From: JANLQX01 sp043775075 | GTDB taxonomy: Bacteria; Actinomycetota; Acidimicrobiia; Acidimicrobiales; JANYDT01 | Reading direction: 5' to 3' | NCBI GenBank assembly: GCA_043775075.1 | Contig: JAYVSS010000399.1 | Coordinates: 1-7,602, forward strand | DNA: 7,602 bases | The notes under the pieces: model-generated | Seen by the model: the letters and a program-made list of their open reading frames with translations, nothing else | Databases searched by the model: none | Told to the model about the DNA's origin: nothing | Shown: piece by piece, positions 1 through 6,286 of the stretch | Layout: each line of letters begins with the position of its first letter | How positions within the stretch are numbered: the stretch's first letter is position 1 | Position numbers and translations under genes: made by a program

Positions 1-68
1 CCGTGTATTTCCTTCGGGCGTGAGCTTGGTGCCCGCCTCGCTTCCAACTCAACGTCGCATTACTAACC

Positions 69-74
69 GGAAAG
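69..74 (+). promoter_or_regulatory. Ribosome binding site for the SnoaL-like gene
   Basis: A GGAAAG purine block lies 7 bases before the ATG at 82. It is a partial Shine-Dalgarno match at good spacing and supports that start. No convincing -35/-10 pair was seen in bases 1-68. Confidence 0.5.
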
Positions 75-81
75 AATCCTT

Positions 82-522
82 ATGCCTGCTCTTGACCGCG
101 CCAACCCAACTGCATGGGCCGACGAATTCATCCGGTCAATCATCGAAGAGCGCGTGGCCGATGTGGTCGCGGGCTACGACCCCAGCGATCGCAGTTATGT
201 GTTTCTTGAGGGACCACGGTGGTCAACGCTGACCGGTGACGCCATTGGCACCGGTTGGACGGCGTACCTGAATTCGCCGATCCGCATTACTGGGTACGAC
301 TGGGTGGAGGGCCCCTTCGCCCAGATTGAGGAGAAGATGGGGTGGATCGCCGGGATTCTTGACCTTCATGTGACCGTTGGCGACACGAAAAAGATGCTGC
401 GCCTGCGGGGTTCCTACGTGATCACCGAACACGCTCCCGGCGACTGGGGCATCGTGCATGAGCATTTCAGTGCGCCAGATCCGGATCCGTATGGCATGGG
501 GGATTGGTTGAAGACGGAGTAG
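82..522 (+). CDS. SnoaL/NTF2-like domain protein, function unknown
   Basis: This encodes a 146-residue soluble protein with no signal peptide or membrane segment. Its size and pattern fit the SnoaL/NTF2-like cone fold. An N-terminal helix region (about 10-35) is followed by alternating strands, including ITGYDWVEGP (about 69-78) and ILDLHVTVGDTKKMLRLRGSYVI (about 91-113, in two strands). It ends with DWGIVHEHFSAP, which resembles the W-x-I-V-H-E-H-x-S ending of SnoaL-like proteins. Such proteins are small enzymes or ligand-binding pockets with widely varying substrates, and nothing here identifies one. The ATG at 82 has a GGAAAG block 7 bases upstream. The gene ends in LKTE and TAG inside a short duplicated sequence (506-540). 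The next gene starts 46 bases later on the same strand, so co-transcription is possible, but the functions are not obviously related. The fold call is by pattern recognition; the gene itself is well supported by its clean frame. Confidence 0.75.
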   Translation: MPALDRANPTAWADEFIRSIIEERVADVVAGYDPSDRSYVFLEGPRWSTLTGDAIGTGWTAYLNSPIRITGYDWVEGPFAQIEEKMGWIAGILDLHVTVGDTKKMLRLRGSYVITEHAPGDWGIVHEHFSAPDPDPYGMGDWLKTE

Positions 523-540
523 GGACGGTTGAAGACGGAG
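506..540 (+). repeat. 14-bp direct repeat, period 21, across a stop codon
   Basis: GGTTGAAGACGGAG occurs at 506-519 and again at 527-540. The 21-bp period equals seven codons, so LKTE is encoded just before the TAG stop (520-522) and again in the same frame just after it. Over the full 21-bp period 17 positions match. Further AGACGGA and GGCGGAAAAG variants continue to about 569, which makes 531-569 strongly purine-rich on the + strand. It looks like a small, partly decayed tandem duplication. Confidence 0.75.
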
Positions 541-557
541 GACGAAAGACGGAAAAC

Positions 558-564
558 AAGGCGG
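558..564 (+). promoter_or_regulatory. Possible ribosome binding site for the GTG start at 569
   Basis: AAGGCGG lies in a purine-rich stretch, with AAGG ending 7 bases before GTG 569. It is the main support for the outermost start of the GGDEF/EAL gene. The surrounding tract is purine-rich because of the repeat next to it, so the match could be incidental. Confidence 0.35.
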
Positions 565-568
565 AAAA

Positions 569-3367
569 GTGCCGTTTTCATGGGCTCGTCGGGGCCATGC
601 ACATTTTTCGACGCTGATGTCAGCCAGACTGGAACGAGTGCCCGCTGTTTCGACACCGTCGCCAGCCCGTTTGGACGGGCCGAGGACCGCTTCCGTCGCC
701 GAAGCGGTCCCTTTGCCGATGACCATCACATCGCGTCGCAAAGTGGCGCCGGCGGCCGGACCTCAGCGCCAGCCCGACGATGGGGCCGTGGCCGAAATGT
801 TCGGCGAGGTGTTCGATACCCCCGGCCCCCAGTTCGGCCTTGCGGCACTTCTGCTGGTGTCCGGCTGCGCCGCCATAACCGTGGCGCTGGCGCTCGACCT
901 GGCGGCGGTGGAATCGCCCGCCACGGGCGTGCGGATTCCTCTCCTGGCCCTGGCGCTCGGCTTCTTCCTTTCCGGTCGCTATAGCCTCCGCGAGCGCATC
1001 GGCGGAACGATGCACATCGTCGCCGCTACCGAAGTGCCGCTCGTGCTCGGACTGTTCGGTTCACGGCCGAGTCATGTCCTCGGAACTGCGGCGGTCGGCT
1101 TGGGCCTGTCGGTGGTGCTCACCCGGCGGCGCCAGCGGGGCGAGCTACTCCGCAGCACGATGTTGTCGCTCGTCGAGGTGGCGATCGTGCTCGAAGTGGT
1201 CGGCCGCGTCGCCCCGGATCCCTACGTTCTTCGGTCGGCAACGTGGTTAGCGGTGCTGCTCACGGTCGTGGCGGTGCGATTTGTTCGACTCACCGCAATT
1301 CATCTCGTTGGTGTCGTTACGCATGAGCACGAAACAATGCGCTCGCTCATTGCCACCACGCTCGTGGCGATGGCTGCGTGTTTGTGCTTTGCCTCGATCG
1401 CGTTGCTCGCCACCATGGTGCAAACCCAGAGTCGACTCGCTGTCATCCTCGTCTTTATCGTATGTGCACTTCCTATCCTGGCCTATCGCGCCTACATCGT
1501 TGTGCGAGCCCGATTTGCTCGCTTGCGGTTGCTGCAGGAGTACACCGCGTCGTTGTCTCGGGGGGCGGGGGATCAACGGACAACCAGCGAACGAGCCGCC
1601 GAGCAAGTCCGGATGTTGCTGAATGCCGAGAGCGGCGAGATCACCGTTTCGCGCGGAGAGATAGCGGTGCGGGCGGTGGCCGGAAACGACGACCTTCGTC
1701 GGGCCGTCCCGGCGCCAGGGGACTGGTTGTGGAACCGGATTGCCGCCACCGGACGAGCGGTTGTTCTGAACGTTTCGACGCCGGGTCACGACGCGCAGGC
1801 CTACCGAACGTCAGTGGGCGCTCGAGACATTTTGGCGGCGCCGCTGATGAACGGGGAAGAGATGCTCGGCGTACTTGCGGTGCGAAACCGGGCGGAGGAC
1901 TTCCCGACCTTTTCGCCGTCCGACTGCCAATTGTTCGCGACGATGGCCGACCAGACAGCGGTGGCCGTGCAGGCGGCGCGGCTCGACGAGCGGGTCCAGG
2001 AGGGGTTACGAGCCAAGGCCCGCGCAGCGTTTGTGGACCCGTTGACGTCGCTCTCGAGTCGGTTCGGTCTCAATGTGGCGATCGATGAATTGGGTCCCAC
2101 CCGAAACGGGGCACTGCTTTCGCTTGACCTCAATGGGTTCAAGGAGATCAACTCGACCCTGGGTCATGAACTCGGCGACGACGTGTTGATCCTTCTGGCC
2201 GAGCGCATCCGGGCGGCGGTGCCGAAGTACTCCACCGTTGCTCGTCTTGGCGGCGACGAATTCGCCGTCTTGATTCCCGACGTCGATGAACATGGCGCGC
2301 TGGTCTTGGCGGAACGGGTCTTGACGGCGATACGCGCCGCCGCCGCGCTCGACGCGGCGACGCTCACCCTTGACGCGGCGATTGGGGTTGCCCTTATTCC
2401 CGCCCATGGGCGAGACCATGCGCTGGTGATGCGGCGGGCCGACCTTGCCATGTTCGAAGCGAAGGCTCGGGGTGAAAAAGATCCGCGTGTTTTCGTTTCC
2501 GAGATGGAGACGCAAAGCCATCGTCGGGTCGAGCTACTGCGTGAGCTGCGCGCCGCTCTCGCCGACGACGAGCATCGCCGATCCCTCGAGCTTTTGGGCG
2601 AGCCAGCCCCCGCGGGTTGCGGCGCGCTGTCGGTCGCATATCAGCCAAAAGCCCGCCTCGACAACGGTGTGGTGGATGGCGTCGAGGCCCTCATCCGGTG
2701 GAACCATCCGGTGCTCGGTCAGGTCCCTCCCGACGAGTTCATTGGTTTGGCCGAGCAGTCCGGTTTGATCGCTCCCATCACCGAGTTCGTGCTCCGGACA
2801 TCGCTGCGTGACTGTCGGGCGTGGCGAGACCGGGGCCTGACCGCGGCGGTCGGCGTGAACATTTCTGTGCAGACGCTGCGTCGGCCCGATCTTCTCGAGT
2901 GGGTACAGGACCTTCTCGAGGTCGCTGGTGTGACGCCCGACGGCCTCGGATTTGAGCTCACGGAGCGTGAGTTCGTTGATGAAGACCCCGAGATCGCTCG
3001 TGCCCTTGAAGATCTCGATGCGCTTGGAGTCGGCCTTTCGATCGACGATTTCGGTGCTGGATATTCCTCGCTTGGGTACCTCCGGCGGATCACCGCCAAT
3101 GAACTAAAGCTTGATCGAGCCCTGGTCATGGACGTGGCCACGGACGATGACGCGGCGGCAATCGTCACCGCGGTGGTGGCGGTGGCCGAACAGCTCGGTA
3201 TGACCACGGTGGCTGAAGGCGTCGAAGACGAGGCGACATGGGCCCGGCTCCACGAACTGGGCGTGTCAGTCGGCCAGGGGTACGTGCTGAGCCGACCGCT
3301 TCCGATTGAGGCCCTCCAGGCGTGGATGTGGGAGCGGCGAAATCGTGCCGTCGACCGTCGGGCGTGA
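569..3367 (+). CDS. Membrane-anchored GAF-GGDEF-EAL cyclic-di-GMP enzyme
   Basis: This 932-residue protein (from the outermost start) makes and/or degrades c-di-GMP at the membrane. Residues 1-88 lack a recognisable domain. About eight hydrophobic segments lie between 89 and 313, followed by a GAF sensor domain (about 323-470), GGDEF (about 482-645) and EAL (about 680-922). The cyclase site is complete: D520, N528, D537 and GGDEF at 561-565. The RxxD inhibitory I-site is absent (P552 and S555 replace Arg and Asp). The phosphodiesterase site also looks complete: E706 of EAL, N764, E796, D826-D827, K847, E883, E886 and Q903 of QGY. Both activities are therefore possible, with the GAF domain and membrane part as likely sensors of an unknown signal. 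The start is uncertain. GTG 569 has an AAGGCGG site, but by hand count third-position GC is about 60% for 569-718 and about 78% in the next 50 codons. ATG 719, just after two hairpins, is a serious alternative. The domain call is very secure. Confidence 0.95.
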   Translation: MPFSWARRGHAHFSTLMSARLERVPAVSTPSPARLDGPRTASVAEAVPLPMTITSRRKVAPAAGPQRQPDDGAVAEMFGEVFDTPGPQFGLAALLLVSGCAAITVALALDLAAVESPATGVRIPLLALALGFFLSGRYSLRERIGGTMHIVAATEVPLVLGLFGSRPSHVLGTAAVGLGLSVVLTRRRQRGELLRSTMLSLVEVAIVLEVVGRVAPDPYVLRSATWLAVLLTVVAVRFVRLTAIHLVGVVTHEHETMRSLIATTLVAMAACLCFASIALLATMVQTQSRLAVILVFIVCALPILAYRAYIVVRARFARLRLLQEYTASLSRGAGDQRTTSERAAEQVRMLLNAESGEITVSRGEIAVRAVAGNDDLRRAVPAPGDWLWNRIAATGRAVVLNVSTPGHDAQAYRTSVGARDILAAPLMNGEEMLGVLAVRNRAEDFPTFSPSDCQLFATMADQTAVAVQAARLDERVQEGLRAKARAAFVDPLTSLSSRFGLNVAIDELGPTRNGALLSLDLNGFKEINSTLGHELGDDVLILLAERIRAAVPKYSTVARLGGDEFAVLIPDVDEHGALVLAERVLTAIRAAAALDAATLTLDAAIGVALIPAHGRDHALVMRRADLAMFEAKARGEKDPRVFVSEMETQSHRRVELLRELRAALADDEHRRSLELLGEPAPAGCGALSVAYQPKARLDNGVVDGVEALIRWNHPVLGQVPPDEFIGLAEQSGLIAPITEFVLRTSLRDCRAWRDRGLTAAVGVNISVQTLRRPDLLEWVQDLLEVAGVTPDGLGFELTEREFVDEDPEIARALEDLDALGVGLSIDDFGAGYSSLGYLRRITANELKLDRALVMDVATDDDAAAIVTAVVAVAEQLGMTTVAEGVEDEATWARLHELGVSVGQGYVLSRPLPIEALQAWMWERRNRAVDRRA
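579..608 (+). terminator. Weak terminator-like hairpin after the SnoaL-like gene
   Basis: CATGG (579-583) pairs with CCATG (595-599), and the stem extends by about three pairs past a bulged G at 584. Five Ts follow at 604-608 after a 4-base spacer. This is the only hairpin plus T-run after the SnoaL-like gene. The stem is imperfect and the T-run is offset, so it is a weak candidate. If real, it would lie inside the GGDEF/EAL frame as drawn and would favour a later start for that gene. Confidence 0.25.
665..680 (+). repeat. Perfect inverted repeat (hairpin 1)
   Basis: GCCCGT (665-670) and ACGGGC (675-680) are exact reverse complements around a TTGG loop. The 6-bp GC-rich stem is followed after three bases by a second, longer hairpin. 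It falls in the doubtful N-terminal part of the GGDEF/EAL frame. Confidence 0.6.
684..710 (+). promoter_or_regulatory. Perfect 10-bp inverted repeat just before ATG 719 (hairpin 2)
   Basis: GGACCGCTTC (684-693) and GAAGCGGTCC (701-710) are exact reverse complements around a 7-base loop (694-700). The right arm ends 8 bases before ATG 719, the alternative start of the GGDEF/EAL gene. In RNA it would occupy the ribosome-binding region of that start; in DNA it could be an operator. It could also be a terminator without a T-run for the upstream gene. If translation starts at 569, it may simply be coding sequence. The structure is seen directly; the role is inferred. Confidence 0.45.
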
Positions 3368-3380
3368 GACCGGCCCGGTC
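3368..3380 (+). repeat. Small hairpin after the GGDEF/EAL gene
   Basis: GACCG (3368-3372) pairs with CGGTC (3376-3380) around a GCC loop, starting right after the stop codon. ATCTTT follows. The stem is only 5 bp, so it is at best a weak terminator. Confidence 0.3.
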
Positions 3381-3414
3381 ATCTTTGGGCGGAGCAAGAT
3401 GAGCATAGCTCGGG

Positions 3415-3428
3415 GGGCCATCGGGCCC
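3415..3428 (+). repeat. Small GC hairpin upstream of murL
   Basis: GGGCC (3415-3419) pairs with GGCCC (3424-3428) around an ATCG loop, 12 bases before GTG 3441. No T-run follows. With the hairpin at 3368-3380 it leaves the 73-bp gap before murL structured, but I see no clear promoter or terminator. Confidence 0.3.
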
Positions 3429-3440
3429 TAGTGCTCAGTT

Positions 3441-4841
3441 GTGGCCGGTATCGTTGGGGTAGTGACGCCGGGGGAACAGTTTGTGCCAGCGAGCTGCTTG
3501 GCGTTTCGTTCCCGTGGGTGGCAAATCGACGAAGCGACCGGCACGGTCACATGCCAGTACGCACTGGATATGGTTTCGGGTCCGTCGATCGAACTCACGG
3601 AGACGTTTCGGTTTCCCAATGTCGGCGGGTTCGCCCTTCTCCCGCCGACTGACGGGCGGCGAACTGTCGTTGGAACATTGCTTGATCACCTGTGCGTCGC
3701 CGCCGGACTGAGTTACTACAAGTTGGCGGCGCCGGCGCGTGTCATCGTCGAGCATGGCTGCTGGTCGGCTGAGGACCTTGGGTACCACCGGTCCCTGCTG
3801 ACGAACGGACTCGGGGAATTTTGCTGGCACAACGGAGTGCCCCTTCTCGATCCGCAGTGGACGATGCCGGGACTCGACTCTGGCGGCGTAGCCGAGCCGC
3901 TCGCCCTGAATCTGCCGAATGGTCCATTGGTTCCGGTCGGCGGGGGGAAGGATTCGTGTGTCTCGATCGAGGCCATTCGGTCGGCGGGGTTTGGGGTCAC
4001 GCTGGTGACGGTTCGCCGTTTCCCCGTTATTCAAGATGTGATCGACGCCTCTGGTTTGCCCGACGTCGCGGTGAGCCGAGTTCTCGACCCATCCATAAGC
4101 GCGCTTGTCGCTTGTGGTGCGATGAATGGTCATGTCCCGGTCACGGCCATCGTCACGTGGGCATCGCTCGTCGCCGCGGCGTTCGGCGGACACGATGCGG
4201 TGGTGCTTTCCAACGAACGATCGGCGTCCGAGGGCAACGTGATCTACCGCGGGGTGGAGATCAACCATCAGTGGTCAAAGAGCGCGGAAGCGGAGATGCT
4301 TCTCAGCGCGGCGTTGTTCCGAATTACCCCGAGCCTGCGGGCATTCTCGCTTCTCCGGGGGATGTCCGAGTTGTCGATTGCTCAACAATTCGCCGCCACC
4401 GGCAATCGGTACTTCTCCACGTTCTCGTCGTGTAACGGGGCATTTCGTTCGGATCCCTCACGACGCGTGGATCGGTGGGATGCCACCTGCGCAAAGTGCC
4501 AATTCGTGTTTCTTGCTTTGGCCACCGTCCTGGACCGCGATGTGGTCGAGTCGATTTGGGGAGCCGACGTGTTTTCCGTGTCGTCGTTTGCTGGCTTCGA
4601 GGCGTTGCTCGGGTTGACGGAATGGAAGCCGTTCGAGTGCGTGGGCGAGAGCGCCGAGTGTCGCGTTGCTCTGGCATTAATAAGTGAACGTAGCGAATGG
4701 GCGGCGCATGAAATTGTGGCAGCCCTCATTGATCGGGTGGTGTCGTCCGAGCTGTGGCCGACCGAATTCGATCGACGTCAGTCCCTCACCCCGCTCGCCG
4801 TCAAACTTCCTTCGCCGTACGAAGGTGTGGTGCTCGGATGA
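3441..4841 (+). CDS. murL: MurL, UDP-MurNAc-L-Ala-L-Glu epimerase
   Basis: MurL converts the terminal L-Glu of UDP-MurNAc-L-Ala-L-Glu to D-Glu in the cytoplasm. It uses ATP and so supplies D-Glu for peptidoglycan without glutamate racemase. Recognition rests on several things: the N-terminal FRSRGWQID and YALD region (about 22-43); a PP-loop-like ATP motif GGGKDS (167-172); LSNERSASEGN (256-266); a C331...W346...C350-x-x-C353 cysteine region followed by QFVFLAL, suggestive of a metal site; and a murD-type gene directly downstream. Numbering is from GTG 3441, giving 466 residues, close to the roughly 450 I recall for the family. GTG 3441 lacks a clear Shine-Dalgarno. GTG 3483 has GGGGGAA 6 bases upstream and would remove only 14 residues that look nonconserved, so it is at least as likely. 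The gene shares ATGA with murD2, implying coupled translation. The identification is from remembered family motifs and strong context. Confidence 0.88.
   Translation: MAGIVGVVTPGEQFVPASCLAFRSRGWQIDEATGTVTCQYALDMVSGPSIELTETFRFPNVGGFALLPPTDGRRTVVGTLLDHLCVAAGLSYYKLAAPARVIVEHGCWSAEDLGYHRSLLTNGLGEFCWHNGVPLLDPQWTMPGLDSGGVAEPLALNLPNGPLVPVGGGKDSCVSIEAIRSAGFGVTLVTVRRFPVIQDVIDASGLPDVAVSRVLDPSISALVACGAMNGHVPVTAIVTWASLVAAAFGGHDAVVLSNERSASEGNVIYRGVEINHQWSKSAEAEMLLSAALFRITPSLRAFSLLRGMSELSIAQQFAATGNRYFSTFSSCNGAFRSDPSRRVDRWDATCAKCQFVFLALATVLDRDVVESIWGADVFSVSSFAGFEALLGLTEWKPFECVGESAECRVALALISERSEWAAHEIVAALIDRVVSSELWPTEFDRRQSLTPLAVKLPSPYEGVVLG
3470..3476 (+). promoter_or_regulatory. Ribosome binding site for alternative murL start GTG 3483
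   Basis: GGGGGAA ends 6 bases before GTG 3483, a better arrangement than anything before GTG 3441. It suggests that the true MurL N-terminus may be residue 15 of the longest frame. Confidence 0.4.
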
Positions 4842-6286
4842 GTGCGTGCGCCACGGCGGGCGTGCGAGTTGGCGATGTTGGTGATCGGCACGTGGTGGTG
4901 TGGGGCTTCGGTCGCGAAGGACGGGCCGCCGTTGATGTGCTTGGTCGGCACGGTCGACCGGCGTCGATGTTCGTGGTGGTCGATGCGCTGAGCGGAACTG
5001 AAGCCGACGATGAGGACGTTCTCGTTGCTGGTTCGTCGGCTGGCCGGGCGGCCGTGGCGAACGCCGACATCATCGTGAAATCGCCGGGCGTGAGTCCCTA
5101 CCTGGGGCTCTTCGCTGAGCTGACCCGAGGCAAAACGATCACCGGGGGAACCGCACTGTGGTTTGCCGAAATGGGTTCCGAACGCAACGTCGGGATAACC
5201 GGGAGCAAGGGAAAGAGCACCACTGCGACCCTTGTTCATCACCTCCTGACGGCCCTCGGTGAAGATGTTGTACTTGCCGGAAATATCGGTCGGGCGCCGC
5301 TTGAAGTGCTTGGCGCGGAGCTGGATCGTCGGGCTGCAGCTTCGAGTTCGACTCAGCCAGCTGAACCCGGCTTGCCTGATCGTTGGGTCTTTGAGTTGTC
5401 GAGCTTCCAGAGCGCCGAGGTCTCGTCTGGCCCAGAGTTTGGCATTCTCACCTCGTTGTTTCCGGAACATCTAAACTGGCACGGGTCGGTGGAGCGGTAC
5501 TACGCCGACAAGCTCAATCTGTTCGCCGATCCGGTGTGCACACTGGCCGCCAACTTCGGGAACGCCGACGTGGCCCGTTTGATCGCCGAACGGGCGAACT
5601 CGAATTCGTTTGGCGTCTTCGACTCGATCCACGGCGAAGGTCGACGCGTTGTTGATGCCGACGGTTCGCTTCTCGTCGATCTCTCGCCGACGAAATTGCT
5701 CGGTGCCCATAACGCGTCAAACGTGGCGGGAGCCCTGACGGCGATTCGAGCTATGGGCCACGATCTTGCTAGGCGCGCTGATGATCTGCGCGCTTCCCTT
5801 CAAGAGTTTCGTCCACTCGCTCACCGACTCGAACCGGTTGGCAGCATCGACGGACGATTGGTCGTCGACGATTCACTCTCCACCGCCCCGCAGGCCGCAG
5901 TTGCGGCGCTCGACGCGTACGCAGACGTTGCGGTGTCGATCATCGTCGGAGGGTTCGATCGCGGTCTGGACTACCAGCCGCTGGCCGACGCGTGCGCTGC
6001 ACGACGCCGCCCGACGTGGGTGTTCGGTGTTCCGCAAAGTGGCGAGCGCCTGATTCCCCTGATCGCCACCGCCGTGGCGAACGCTGGCTCCGATCATGTA
6101 GTGGTTGAGGGATTCGACGATTTTGACGCCGCCGTGCTCGCCGCGCAACGAACAACACCTCCCGGGGGCGTGATTCTCCTTTCTCCAGGTGCGCCGAGTT
6201 TTGGTCGATTCGTCGACTACCGAGAACGTGGGTTGCGTTTCCGCCGAGTCCTCGGCCTTGATGAAACTGTGGGGACCGATGCCTGA
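4838..6286 (+). CDS. murD2: MurD2, UDP-MurNAc-L-Ala:L-glutamate ligase
   Basis: This Mur-family ligase is predicted to add L-Glu, not D-Glu, to UDP-MurNAc-L-Ala using ATP, making the substrate of the adjacent MurL. The 482-residue protein has the three Mur ligase parts. The N-terminal UDP-binding fold contains VVVWGFGREGRA (19-30). The central ATPase domain has TGSKGKSTT (121-129; classical MurD usually has TNGKST), FELSSFQ (185-191), EHLNWHGS (210-217) and K225 at the carbamylated-lysine position. The C-terminal domain has DDSLST (344-349), GGFDRGLDY (371-379) and LSPGAPSFG (448-456). Several C-terminal positions that hold D-Glu in E. coli MurD differ here, consistent with another substrate. 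ATG 4838 is chosen because it overlaps the murL stop as ATGA; GAAGG lies at 4821-4825. The frame is open further upstream, but that part lies inside murL. The exporter gene overlaps its 3' end by 8 bp. Classical MurD is the alternative, but the murL neighbour argues strongly for MurD2. Confidence 0.88.
   Translation: MSACATAGVRVGDVGDRHVVVWGFGREGRAAVDVLGRHGRPASMFVVVDALSGTEADDEDVLVAGSSAGRAAVANADIIVKSPGVSPYLGLFAELTRGKTITGGTALWFAEMGSERNVGITGSKGKSTTATLVHHLLTALGEDVVLAGNIGRAPLEVLGAELDRRAAASSSTQPAEPGLPDRWVFELSSFQSAEVSSGPEFGILTSLFPEHLNWHGSVERYYADKLNLFADPVCTLAANFGNADVARLIAERANSNSFGVFDSIHGEGRRVVDADGSLLVDLSPTKLLGAHNASNVAGALTAIRAMGHDLARRADDLRASLQEFRPLAHRLEPVGSIDGRLVVDDSLSTAPQAAVAALDAYADVAVSIIVGGFDRGLDYQPLADACAARRRPTWVFGVPQSGERLIPLIATAVANAGSDHVVVEGFDDFDAAVLAAQRTTPPGGVILLSPGAPSFGRFVDYRERGLRFRRVLGLDETVGTDA

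Noticed and set aside
1..23. Frame ending VYFLRA with TGA at 21-23, possibly the tail of an upstream gene
   Set aside because: Only six codons are visible, which is too short to tell a gene end from chance.
24..68. Possible promoter upstream of the SnoaL-like gene (TTGGTG and TTACTA)
   Set aside because: The spacing between the two elements is about 28 bases, far from 17, and the matches are poor.
185..192. GCGATCGC octamer, like the HIP1 element of cyanobacteria
   Set aside because: I noticed only a single copy, inside a coding region, and the gene content does not suggest a cyanobacterium.
529..984. Open frame continuing past the SnoaL-like stop codon
   Set aside because: Most of it overlaps the GGDEF/EAL gene in another frame, and the translation is Arg/Gly-rich, as expected of a GC-rich shadow frame.
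3384..3410. Promoter-like TTGGGC with CATAGC before murL
   Set aside because: The spacer is about 13 bases and the -10 match is weak.
3435..4268. Long minus-strand open frame opposite murL (277 codons)
   Set aside because: It lies opposite a well-supported gene, has no recognisable domain, and its composition is typical of an antisense shadow in GC-rich DNA.
4754..4837. Longer N-terminus for murD2
   Set aside because: It would lie inside murL in another frame. ATG 4838 overlaps the murL stop and starts just ahead of the Mur ligase N-terminal fold.
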